From: Fistulifera solaris
Taxonomy: Eukaryota > Bacillariophyta > Bacillariophyceae > Naviculales > Stauroneidaceae
Length of the DNA stretch: 64,000 nucleotides
Reading direction: 5' to 3'
Assembly: GCA_030295235.1 (NCBI GenBank)
Contig: AP026129.1
Coordinates: 124,001 to 188,000 of the forward strand
Shown here: one piece after another, positions 1 to 9,182 of the stretch
How positions within the stretch are numbered: position 1 is the stretch's first letter
How the letters are laid out: the number at the start of each line of letters is the position of its first letter
Notes under the pieces: generated by a model
Database searches by the model: none
The model's input: only the letters and a program-made list of their open reading frames with translations
Told to the model about the DNA's origin: nothing
Position numbers and translations under genes: made by a program

Positions 1-78
1 TTGCAACGCCGGAGGCAGCGCCGCACCGGCAGTAGCTTTCATTGCATCGTTCCAAGCTTTTCGAGCTGTCGCGGCCAT
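1..78 (-). CDS. 5' end of an unidentified protein gene (partial)
   Basis: An ATG at 78 on the minus strand opens a frame of 26 codons that runs off the window edge. The visible residues begin MAATARKAWNDAMKATAG and are rich in Ala and Lys. The leader upstream is A/T-rich, as is usual before starts in this window. Too little is present to name a family. The alanine-rich amphipathic start could be a mitochondrial presequence or the start of a small respiratory-chain subunit, but that is a guess. Confidence 0.4.
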   Translation of the reverse strand, partial: MAATARKAWNDAMKATAGAALPPALQ

Positions 79-168
79 TTTCTAATTGTTGCTTTTATGT
101 GAAGAGAACAATGAAACAAGAACGAATGGTTGATATCACAAATCAATATTAAGTAGCTCGTAAGTTTA

Positions 169-459
169 TCAAGGCGACAAGGTTGCCTGTATTAGTACAA
201 CAACACGCAAATGGTGGGACGCACGGACCGGACGGAAATAAGGACGATGTTCGTTTGTCGTTAATCGTGAAGAATAATCATCCCCGTGAACAACTTCTCC
301 GCTATGATCTAGAATACGCTTAAAGTGTAGGAGACTTTCGGGCTTCCACCAATGAAATAGTTCGCTTTCTTCTGCGAAAAGAATAGTATAGCATACTTTG
401 TACTTTGCAGAAACCCACGTTCTTTCCCAACGAATATCATCAGGAAGAGGATGATTCAT
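169..459 (-). CDS. Small unidentified ORF (96 aa), divergent from adhE
   Basis: An ATG-started frame of 96 codons lies head to head with the adhE-like gene, 159 bases apart. The first half, with residues such as DDIRWERTWVSAKYKVC and FHWWKPESLLHFKRIL, has protein-like composition; the tail is less convincing. No domain, signal peptide or membrane segment is recognised. It could be a small real gene, an exon, or chance. Confidence 0.25.
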   Translation of the reverse strand: MNHPLPDDIRWERTWVSAKYKVCYTILFAEESELFHWWKPESLLHFKRILDHSGEVVHGDDYSSRLTTNEHRPYFRPVRASHHLRVVVLIQATLSP

Positions 460-977
460 TTTTCATTCGGAGATCGCATTCTGCGAAGCGAAACGAGAAC
501 GCTTTTGTGAGATTTTTTTTTCTCAATCTGATTCATTCATAAAATCAAAACATTCCGATCCAATCAAAAAGCCGAAAAAAAACAAACTAAACGACAAACA
601 AAAGAAGCATTCATTAGAATGACTGATCTTCAAAAACTCGACGAACTCGTCAAGCGTGTCAACGCGGCTCAGAAAGTCTTCGCCACGTACTCACAAGAAC
701 AAGTCGACCAGATCTTCCGTCGCGGCAGCGTTGGCGGCCGATGCTCGCATCCCCTTGGCTACCATGGCCGCTGAAGAGTCCGGAATGGGTGTCATTGAAG
801 ATAAAGTCATCAAGAATCACTTTAGTTCGGAGTACATCTACAACAAATACAAGGATGAAAAGACCTGTGGAGTTCTCGGTCGATGACGAAATGGGCATCA
901 TGATCCTCGCAGAGCCCATTGGAACGATATGCGGCGTTGTTCCCTGCACGAACCCAACGTCTACGACTATTTTCAAG

Positions 978-1054
978 GTAAATACCATCATGATCATTTT
1001 CGTTAAACAATTGTCTGCTTCAACCGCTCACAAACTCGGTTTGTTCAACGCGAG
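978..1054 (+). other. Intron 1 of the adhE-like gene (77 nt)
   Basis: The donor GTAAAT follows the conserved residues NPTSTTIFK and the acceptor GAG precedes LICLKTRNAIVFSPHP, which rejoins the AdhE alignment with no insertion. The length matches other introns in the window. Confidence 0.7.
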
Positions 1055-1781
1055 CTCATTTGCTTGAAGACGCGCAACGCGATCGTCTTTTCTCCCCATC
1101 CACGCACCAAAAAAGTCTACCGCGTACACTCGCGAAATTGGTCTTGGACGCAGCAGTGGCTGCAGGAGCTCCTCCAGATATTATTGGCTGGATTGAAGAG
1201 CCTACTTTGGTCCTATCGCAAGCTCTGATGCATCATGACGGCATTGATCTCATCCTCGCTGACGGGTGGGCCAGCCATGGTCAAGGCGGCCTACTCTTCG
1301 GCAAAACCAGCTATCGGAGTGGGAGCTGGCAATACGCCAGTAGTAGTTGATGAAACAGCTGATGTCAAGCGCTGTATCGTCGATTCTCATGTCCAAGACA
1401 TTTGATAACGGGGTGGTGTGTGCCTCCGAACAATCGCGGTGTATTGTTGTCAATAGCATTTACGAACAAGTCAAAGAACGTTTTGCCAAGTACGGAGGTT
1501 ACTTCTTGAGTGCAGAGGAGGCGGAAAAAGTACGTGCTCTTCTCTTCATCAAGGGCTTTGAACGCTAAAATTGTCGGTCAATCGGCTCTCAAGATAGCTG
1601 AATTGGCTGGAATCACCGTCCCACCTTACACCAAAGTGCTTATTGGTGAGGGCAAGGTCTTGTCAGATGAAGATGACTTTGCTCATGAAAAACTCTCTCC
1701 GACTTTAGGATTCTATCGTGCCAGCAATTTCAACGGGCGGTTGACATGGCTGTTACGGCTGTCGCCATGGGTGGCGTTGGT

Positions 1782-1859
1782 GTAAGTTTTAAAAGTCATC
1801 ATTCTTTGTTGCTGACTCTCTCTTTATGGTGCCTAACTTTATTCTTCTGGATTCAACAG
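1782..1859 (+). other. Intron 2 of the adhE-like gene (78 nt)
   Basis: The donor GTAAGT follows MGGVG and the acceptor CAACAG precedes HTSCLYTDQD, exactly joining a conserved AdhE block. The intron is a multiple of three and lacks an in-frame stop, so it is invisible to simple ORF calling. Confidence 0.8.
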
Positions 1860-3694
1860 CACACATCTTGTCTATACACGGACCAAGATAAGAACGACGA
1901 CCGCATTCAATACTTTGCCAAGAAAATGAAGACCGCTCGAATCTTGCTCAACACGCCCCACCCTCGCGGTGGAATTGGTGACTTGTACAACTTTGCACTG
2001 GCTCCTTCTTTGACACTAGGTTGCGGTTCATGGGGTGGTAATTCAATCTCGGAAAATGTTGGACCCAAGCACTTGATCAACAAGAAAACGGTAGCCAAGC
2101 GAAGAAAATATGCTGTGGCACAAACTTCCTCCGTCGATCTACTTTCGTTTCGTGGGGCCATGGCAACCGCCATGGAGGATTTGAAAAGATTTCAAAAGGG
2201 CTGCCATTGTTACGGACAAGTATCTCTACAATAATACTCCACACGTCCATGAGTTGCATGACTTGCTGAAAGCACAAGGAATCGAGACGCAAACGTTCTC
2301 ACGAAGTCCAGGCCGATCCAACTCTGACTACCATTCGTAAAGGAACCGACATGTTGGAAAACTTTGTCCCTGATCTCATTATCGCCATAGGAGGAGGGAG
2401 TCCCATGGATGCCGCCAAAATGATGTGGGTCTTGTATGAGCATCCCGAAGTAGATTTCAAAGAGTTGTCGCTCCGTTTCATGGATATTCGCAAGCGTATC
2501 TTTCATTTCCCAAAAATGGGGACCAAAGCAAAACTTGTTTGCATCCCAACCACCAGTGGAACCGGAAGTGAGGTGACACCTTTCGCTGTCGTAACAGATG
2601 ACTCCACTTCCCAAAAGTATCCCTTGGCAGATTACGAATTGACGCCTTATATGGCGATTGTGGATGCTAACTTGATCATGGACATGCCAAAGGGTTTGAC
2701 GGCTGCTGGAGGCATTGACGCTGTCACCCATTCCATCAAGCCTATGTCTCTGTGCTCGCAAATGAATTCTCTGATGGACAGGCTTTACAGGCTTTGAAGT
2801 TGTTGAAAGCTTATCTCCCGCGTGCCTACAAAAAAAGGCGCCGATGACCCAGTAGCTCGTGAAAAGGTTCACAACGCAGCGACCTTGGCTGGTATAGCTT
2901 TTGCAAATTCGTTCTTGGGAGTTTGTCACTCGATGGCACACAAGCTTGGCGCTGAATTCCACATTCCTCATGGAATCGCCAATGCTCTTCTGTTGACCAA
3001 CACTATTCGGCTTCAATGCAACAAACTTGCCCACCAAGCAGACCGCATTTTCGCAGTACGATCGTCCAAATGCTCTTCGTCGCTATGGCGAGATTGCCTT
3101 GCACTTGGGTTTTACACAAGAGCACACGGTTGATCGTGTGAACGCGATGTTGGATTGGCTGGACGAGTTGAAACGCGATTTGGATATTCCAATGTCAATC
3201 CAAGAATGGGGGGTCGACGAAACCGAGTTTATGGAGAAGGTTGACCAACTGGCAGTGAATGCTTTTGATGATCAGTGCACTGGTGCAAATCCTAGGTATC
3301 CTTTGATAAGTGAACTCAGGAGCATACTCATTGATTCGTATTATGGCCGCCCTTATGTTGAGGAGTACGAGAGAGGACCTATCCGCAAGAACCAGTTCAA
3401 GGATTCTTTTACTATCATGAGCCCAGGAAATGGCTCTGAACACTCCTTTCAGATGGTAGGATCTACCGCAGAGGCTGAGAAGAATTGAAAGGCTGTTCAC
3501 TTGGAATGTTGTATAAAGTGAATGTATAAACTGAATTTGATTGCGCAACCTCTTCCTTCATTTTGCTTTTCGGTATAGATTGCATCAATTCTCTAATGTC
3601 GGTGCCTCTTCAAATGTCATTCTTCCTCATCCATTCCATTTATTTTTGCTAGAAAACAGTAACGACAATGCTCCAAACAAGCCGAAGCTTCCTG

Positions 3695-5025
3695 CTAAGG
3701 CGCAATCTGAACACCTAAGTTGTCTGCAAATAAGCCGAGAATAAAGGGAGCAATGATGTATGTTCCATCTCCGGTTGCCCTGGGCAATGCCATAGCTGTT
3801 GCCGGGCCTTGAGCTGTTGATCCAAAACTCCATAAGAGTACCACAGCGGAAAAAGCCAACACATGGCCTCGTTGTTGAAAGTAGCAAACGGAGAGTCGCC
3901 TTTCAAGGAAAGAGCCCATGGAATTGACATTAAGCCTGTTGCGCTGATCATTCCACCCAGTACACAAGTGGCACGCGCGCTTATCTTGTCTGTGCAGAAA
4001 CCACCTACTGCGGCACCAAGTAGTCCGGTCAACCCGGCCGCTGACAACAGAAGACCTGTGCCAGCAGCACCACCAGGCAAGCATTCTGTAGCCAGGATCG
4101 GTATTGACGCAATTTTCGCAGCAAATCCAAAACTTGCACCACTTTGACATAGGGCCAAGGCCTGCCAGCTGCGCTCTTTTAAGAGCAAAATCCAGTCCCC
4201 CGAACCAGCTGTGATATTCTCCGTTTCCTCATCATACCTATTTTCAGTGCTTTGCAAATTAACAATCGTTTCAGGTAAAATCCAATACAGGAACCAACAA
4301 ATAGTAGCAGCAGCACTGACACACAAGAACGACGCCGAGGTCCGTATTCTTCAACTATCAGACCTCCGATGGGTGCGCCAATAGCAATACCAAGAGCTGC
4401 AACGGCTTGTTGTGCGGCAACAACTTTCCCTCGCTGGCTTTCGACTCGTTGTGCTAAATCGGCCAGCATTCCCCGTTCTCCCGCTTTCGGACCAACTACG
4501 ACCCACTCCGAGACCAAATCGTGCTAAAATGAGCAGCGGCAGATTGGTAGCACAAGCGGTGCCGAGATCAGCTACTGCAATGATACCCATGCCCCAGATC
4601 ATTGCTACTTTTCGAGCCTTGTCGGCCTGCTTTCCCGACCAGTTGGCCAGAAGCAACAATCCTACTGCAGGTGTTGAAATCACGATTCCATTTGCTGGGG
4701 ACGAGGCCAATTTCCTTTCCATAGAGGGGGGATACTTGGGATAACAGCTCCTACTCCAAGAAAAAGTACGAACTGTGAAAGCAAAAGAAGCGCATGGCTT
4801 GGCGACACTTTCAGAAGGAAAGGCAAACCAATCAGGGCGCACGGTTTTCAGAAGGCAAACCTTTCACAATGGTGATAGGGACATTTGTTTGCACTGCTTT
4901 GGGGTAGACTTCGATGCGGAGGTTTCAGCACGGAGGGGTGGCGATAGTGTAAATGGTTTAGCACAGCGAAATAGCAGCAGAAGGACCCCGCAAAAGCATA
5001 AAGTTCTACTCCTTGCGATTATCAT
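3695..5025 (-). pseudogene. Major facilitator superfamily transporter, frame broken several times
   Basis: Minus-strand fragments in different frames together cover one MFS permease. They include a hydrophobic start (MIIARSRTLCFCGVLLLLF), transmembrane segments such as LLLLSQFVLFLGVGAVIPS and TPAVGLLLLANWSGKQADK, and the family-like AVAALGIAIGAPIGGLIVEE. The final part is GLLLSAAGLTGLLGAAVGG and ends NLGVQIAP. The N-terminus resembles a diatom signal plus transit peptide (AKPFTLSPPLR), so plastid-envelope location is possible; the substrate is unknown. At least seven frame changes are needed. It is convergent with the equally broken adhE, 206 bases away. Sequence error and decay cannot be separated here. 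Confidence 0.7.
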
Positions 5026-5458
5026 CTTTTCGGGTTGAATATATTATTGTTATCGATCATTCCAACTAAATGAACAATGTAAGGAGCTAGAGCTTTGTTC
5101 CTCGATCGTCAGACGCATTTCGGCTTCATTTTTTCACCTCCGCCGTTGCTGACCTGCGCGTCGCGCGCTTTCGCGCTAAAAATACTTAAGCGGTGAAGAC
5201 GGCGCGCGCTTACCACTATGGGGTCGGGACAGCACCTATTCATAAATATAGTACTTTATGGCTTTTAAGTGACCATTTTTGATAAGACATAACGAATGAA
5301 TAAACGACCAAACACGAACAGCATCCCACCAATCATTCAAACGATAAACAAAATAACAAACATATTCTTTCTCGTTCTATCCTAACGAAACAAAGAAAAC
5401 CATTTGTATCTCTTTGAAGATAAAAGGTGTAAATAAAGTGAGTTAAGTTTATGCAGGC
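5026..5458. other. Intergenic, divergent promoter region
   Basis: This spacer separates the start of the MFS gene (minus) from the start of the GEN1-like gene (plus). It holds two clusters of CG-rich self-complementary sequence around 5148-5175 and 5200-5212, then an A/T-rich leader. No gene is seen. Confidence 0.5.
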
Positions 5459-7477
5459 ATGACAGTATCATCTTTGTGGAAAGCGCTCAACTCCACAAAC
5501 TGTGGAAAGTCGATAGGAGAAAAAGAGCTCTCGACAGGATTGGCTGATCTTAGCGGCGTGAATCCTTGGAATTACAATGAGCGTGTGCGGTCACAAACAC
5601 TCGCCGTTGACCTATCCATTTGGATATGCGAATCCCTTACCTCTCACGGTCTCAATGAACACAATGTGAATCCGACACTTCATGTCGTGTTCTCGCGAAC
5701 TGTGAAATTGCTCAGTCTGGGCATCAAGCTTATCTTTGTTGTGGAAGGAAAGAGCCGCATTCGAACAAAGTCGGATGAAGATGATCGGTTTCGGAAACGA
5801 AGAAGCGGAACAGCTTTCTGGAAAGCGTGCCAACAGTGCCAGACAATGCTCGAACTACTGGGAGTGGTGGTGGTTACGGCCAAGGCGGAAGGAGAAGCGC
5901 TGTGCGCTTTGCTTAGTCAGCGTGGTCTCGTGGATGGTGTCATTTCGAATGACGGAGACTGCCTTTTGTTCGGTGCAGAGCGCGTCTATACAAAATTCTC
6001 TCTCGAAAACTTGGCAAAAGGATCGATCGTTCGCTACGACTTGAATGATTTGCGATCGTTTGTCGAGCGCAGTGGATCGTCCGACGACCAGTCTTCCAAT
6101 GCAGATGTACAGAAAAGCTCGGAGATGAAGATTAGTCGAGAAGATTTGATTGTATTTGCGCTTTTGACGGGTAGCGACATGGCCGGAGGTGGCCTGGAAA
6201 ACGTGGGGCACAAGAAAGCGCTAAGATTCATTCAAAAATGCAAGCACGACTATCCTCTCAGCGTAGACAGTGCAGCGCTTGATGAGATGAAATCTTGGGC
6301 CCGTGCTGCGAAAGCCGGTACTTTCCAGTCGCACGATTGGGAAGCCGACGAGAAACAGAAGCAAGAGGCTTGCTGCTCTCGATGTTGTCATGCTGGAACG
6401 AAACGCAACCACCGGAACCATGGCTGTGAAAAATGCGGGACTCAACCGGGAGAACCTTGTTTTAAATTTAGTGCAGACGACCGCTTTCGGCAAAGTTTAC
6501 GTATCAAGGCATTGCAACTCTATCCAAAATTCGATCCCTCGAAAGTCCTCGCAGCTTATACGTCTCCCAACGACAATCAATTGCCAATTCAGTTAGTTTC
6601 CCTATTGGGACAGGGAAGTGCTATTGAGATGAAGCCGCCACAGTTAAGAGAGTTGTTACAAACAAACCTGGTAATCAAAGGATTCACTTTGACGTCGAGT
6701 CACGAGTACATTCAGTATGCTGTGGGAGGCTTACTTTCTCGTTACGAATTGATGGAATCGGCTCCTGTAGACATGGATAGTGGATATGTGACGGAGACTC
6801 TTATGGCACATACAAAACGTGAACGACCCGTCCCAAAGTCCATTCAGAAATCGCTTACCCACCAAGGCGTCCCCTGCTATCAAATTCTCTGGCGTGTCAA
6901 TGGTACTGTAACGGATGAAAGCGGTGAAGGAATCGACGGATATGAGTACATGACCATCGAACAATGCGAAGTCTTCGAAAAGCGTTACCCAGACTTGGCT
7001 CATCAATTTCGAGAGGAAGAAGTGGAGCGTCTCAGACAGGGAGATAAGGAGAAGCAATGTCGTCAAAAGTTCTTGGAGGACATTTTATTCGAGACCAAAG
7101 CCGATGATGACGCTCAAAATCGAAAACGGAAACTTGCTTGCATCAAAATGCGGGGAGAATTTTTCGAGCAGAACATCCAAGCGCGCGCTAGCCATGAACA
7201 CAAGATTCAAGGGCGCCAGAGCCACGACGTCACTCAACTGCTGCGTTTTATGAAAAAGCCACTGACCCTGTCTTCTTCCCCTTTGACTACTTGCGCACGA
7301 AAGCCAACTTTGAAGTCGCAGCATTCTCAAATACCGCCGTTGAGCCCTTCACGAGAACTCTTCTGTAATATGGGTGAACTGTTGGTGCCGTTGACACCCA
7401 TCATGTCTCAACGGGGAGTTTTTCCTCCTCATCACATTCTCGTCGTCAAGAATATGACCGGCCATGACGAGCAGTAA
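5459..7477 (+). CDS. GEN1: GEN1/Yen1-type Holliday junction resolvase (XPG/FEN1 family)
   Basis: This 672-residue protein is a Rad2/XPG-family structure-specific nuclease, most like GEN1. The N-domain shows TLAVDLSIWICE (Asp51). The I-domain has AEGEALCALL (Glu144, Glu146) followed by SNDGDCLLFGA (Asp165, Asp167) and LTGSDMAGGGLENVGHKKA (Asp240), so the metal ligands are present, although the usual GCDYLP block has become GSDMAGGG. A Cys-rich segment at residues 305-334 (CCSRCC...HGCEKCGTQ) resembles the zinc-like motif in plant GEN1/SEND1 proteins. GEN1 enzymes cut four-way junctions and flaps in the nucleus. The ATG at 5459 was chosen because an ATG 8 bases upstream is followed at once by a stop. 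It is tail to tail with TPT1, with only 8 bases between the coding regions. The frame is intact. Confidence 0.85.
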   Translation: MTVSSLWKALNSTNCGKSIGEKELSTGLADLSGVNPWNYNERVRSQTLAVDLSIWICESLTSHGLNEHNVNPTLHVVFSRTVKLLSLGIKLIFVVEGKSRIRTKSDEDDRFRKRRSGTAFWKACQQCQTMLELLGVVVVTAKAEGEALCALLSQRGLVDGVISNDGDCLLFGAERVYTKFSLENLAKGSIVRYDLNDLRSFVERSGSSDDQSSNADVQKSSEMKISREDLIVFALLTGSDMAGGGLENVGHKKALRFIQKCKHDYPLSVDSAALDEMKSWARAAKAGTFQSHDWEADEKQKQEACCSRCCHAGTKRNHRNHGCEKCGTQPGEPCFKFSADDRFRQSLRIKALQLYPKFDPSKVLAAYTSPNDNQLPIQLVSLLGQGSAIEMKPPQLRELLQTNLVIKGFTLTSSHEYIQYAVGGLLSRYELMESAPVDMDSGYVTETLMAHTKRERPVPKSIQKSLTHQGVPCYQILWRVNGTVTDESGEGIDGYEYMTIEQCEVFEKRYPDLAHQFREEEVERLRQGDKEKQCRQKFLEDILFETKADDDAQNRKRKLACIKMRGEFFEQNIQARASHEHKIQGRQSHDVTQLLRFMKKPLTLSSSPLTTCARKPTLKSQHSQIPPLSPSRELFCNMGELLVPLTPIMSQRGVFPPHHILVVKNMTGHDEQ

Positions 7478-7485
7478 ATCCGTTC

Positions 7486-8319
7486 TTATCCTTGTTGCTT
7501 CGTGCTCTTCTGATCATGGAGAATTTCCCCTGAACTAGTCGTAACACGAGCAATGTAATGCAACGATAGCTTTCCATCTTGTTTTCCAGGTGTCAATAGT
7601 ACCCCGTTCGCACTTTCATAAAAGAGAATCCCTTCATTGGCACATTTGAGAGCATCCGCATATATGTAGACTTGAGAAGACTTGCGCATTCCTGAGATGA
7701 CTTCTCCCAGCAACCCTTTCGCAAAATGAATATGCTGTCGATTCATTCGACTCAAATAGCCCGCGGCTTGTATATTCTTCCAAGCCTCCATAGAAGTCCC
7801 ATGTACAATGCACGGCATGTCTCTCAGTTGTTCGGGAGTGAGTGCCGTGAGCAAATGATCAGGATCGACAATGTGTTTGGGTAAGGAATGACCTTGATTG
7901 GCGCGAATGCACCAAATCATCTCTTCTGTTTCTGGTTGAACGAAAGGACTATCCGCATAATCACTAGCCGGCTTTTGTTGCAAAGCAAAGCGCTGTTTGT
8001 CATTGTTTTGTACAACAGCTTCCACTTGTTCTTTTGTATATCCTCGCAATTTCGGGTGCGTGCATTTTAGAATTTCGACGAGAGGAACAAAGCCATCCGT
8101 ACGCATCGTCAAATTCAACTGAGTGGCTTGATGACGCAATGCCCACGATAGTGCGTGTGACAATTGTTGCAACGGATTTTGATTGTTGTGATTCTTTTTT
8201 CGGTTATCGTTGCGTGGCCGTTTGGCTTTCGGAGGACGCGGTTGATGATGATGATTCGTATTTGTTGAAGGAGTTGCGGATGGCGTAGGAGACGAAGCAG
8301 AGGACAAAGCGTCGTTCAT
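7486..8319 (-). CDS. TPT1: tRNA 2'-phosphotransferase (Tpt1/KptA)
   Basis: This 277-residue protein has an Asn/Lys-rich low-complexity N-terminus (about 60 residues), then the Tpt1 fold. The winged N-lobe shows LSHALSWALRHQATQLNL and DGFVPLVEIL; the NAD-binding lobe shows WCIRANQGHS, CIVHGTSMEAWKNI, GMRKSSQVYIYADALK and FYESANGVLLTPG. The Arg, His, Arg and Arg of the family signature are all visible. Tpt1 removes the 2'-phosphate left at tRNA splice junctions by ADP-ribosylating it from NAD+. A frame start three codons upstream uses TTG, so the ATG at 8319 is preferred. It is convergent with GEN1 and divergent from the kelch gene. The frame is intact. Confidence 0.92.
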   Translation of the reverse strand: MNDALSSASSPTPSATPSTNTNHHHQPRPPKAKRPRNDNRKKNHNNQNPLQQLSHALSWALRHQATQLNLTMRTDGFVPLVEILKCTHPKLRGYTKEQVEAVVQNNDKQRFALQQKPASDYADSPFVQPETEEMIWCIRANQGHSLPKHIVDPDHLLTALTPEQLRDMPCIVHGTSMEAWKNIQAAGYLSRMNRQHIHFAKGLLGEVISGMRKSSQVYIYADALKCANEGILFYESANGVLLTPGKQDGKLSLHYIARVTTSSGEILHDQKSTKQQG

Positions 8320-9182
8320 ATTGCTCAATAATATGCTTTTAGTGCTTTTTGTCCCCCTGTACCGGTATATTTAAGGAACAACTTTGTTGCTGCTCACGCA
8401 TTTGTCATGGTCATGATAGCGCTGTGTAATTATGCGTTATGCGGAGGAGTGTTGCTAATGCTTCATGTTTACTATAGGTTGAAGTGTTGTCTTGACGAAT
8501 CATCATCCGCGACTGTCATCCAGTCATGAGTCAAGATCATTCCGAGAAATAAGGCTGCTCTCTCGTTTCCTATCGTTCGGCTCGCTTCATAAAGCTACAA
8601 ATATTTTTTTTGGAAACAAATTACCTACAGCATTGCTCGAATTCCTAATGCAGATAATAACCATTGAAGTCGAAAAGTGTTCCAATTCTTTCTCGTCAGT
8701 ACTTTGTATTTACTATAGCGCAATGTGAATGCGACGTTTTCCCACGAGTGCATTCCGGTCACGGGTCAAGATTTTTCGAAGATAGACAGCAGACACATAG
8801 ACTATCCGTGCTAAAGGACTCTAGTATAAAACCTGCAAATTCTTTTCTTGCAATGCAATTACGATCAACATCATTTCTTATGCAGATAATGAGTGTGTTT
8901 TGAAAATTGCAAAGTCCACGAATACTTCTTATACTTACTTCCTTACTTTCAGGCATGATCACGTCTGAAGTCTGAACGTCACCGGGTAGCCACTGGAGAG
9001 ACACGTAACACGCACAGACCCAGCGGTCTACTTTCACGCATTATTTTTTTTCCTGTTGGATGAAATTGGCATTCTTTTATAGAATAAACATTATATCTTG
9101 CCTCTTCGTTTCCAGTTAGACTACAATATTTTACACTAACAGACAGAAAATAACAAAGAAGAACACGAAGAAGAAGAAGAAG
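8320..9182. other. Long divergent intergenic spacer with repeated blocks
   Basis: It separates the starts of TPT1 (minus) and the KLHDC4-like gene (plus). Most of it is an imperfect tandem duplication of about 239 bases, given as its own entry. The last 120 bases are A/T-rich leader with GAAGAA repeats just before the kelch ATG. No gene is recognised. Confidence 0.6.
8468..8900 (+). repeat. Diverged tandem duplication (~239-base unit), pair 1 of a dispersed motif
   Basis: Two units start at 8468 and 8707 with TTTACTATAG. Each continues to a block near CAGTCATGAGTCAAGAT or GGTCACGGGTCAAGAT. Both then share an interior containing TATAAA or CATAAAG, CTRCAAAT, a T-rich run and ATGCAGATAAT. The units are clearly homologous but well diverged by eye. 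The same leading block recurs in other spacers of this window. Confidence 0.6.

Larger units (their letters stand above)
619..3488 (+). pseudogene. adhE: Bifunctional acetaldehyde-CoA/alcohol dehydrogenase, frame broken many times
   Basis: The translation follows AdhE end to end across three frames. AdhE converts acetyl-CoA to ethanol through acetaldehyde in fermentation. The aldehyde dehydrogenase half shows EESGMGVIEDKVIKNHF, NPTSTTIFK and SKTFDNGVVCASEQS, including the catalytic Cys. The iron-dependent alcohol dehydrogenase half shows GGGSPMDAAKMMWVLYEHP, TTSGTGSEVTPFAVVTDD and DDQCTGANPRYPL. Two GT-AG introns fit at 978-1054 and 1782-1859. The start is MTDLQKLDELVKRV, with no obvious targeting peptide. 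I count about 14 frame changes, for example near 720, 880, 1125, 1260, 1365, 1565, 1735, 2105/2150, 2200, 2300, 2730, 2830 and 3010, but no clear nonsense substitution. That pattern fits either dense sequence error or very recent decay; family identity is nearly certain. Confidence 0.85.
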
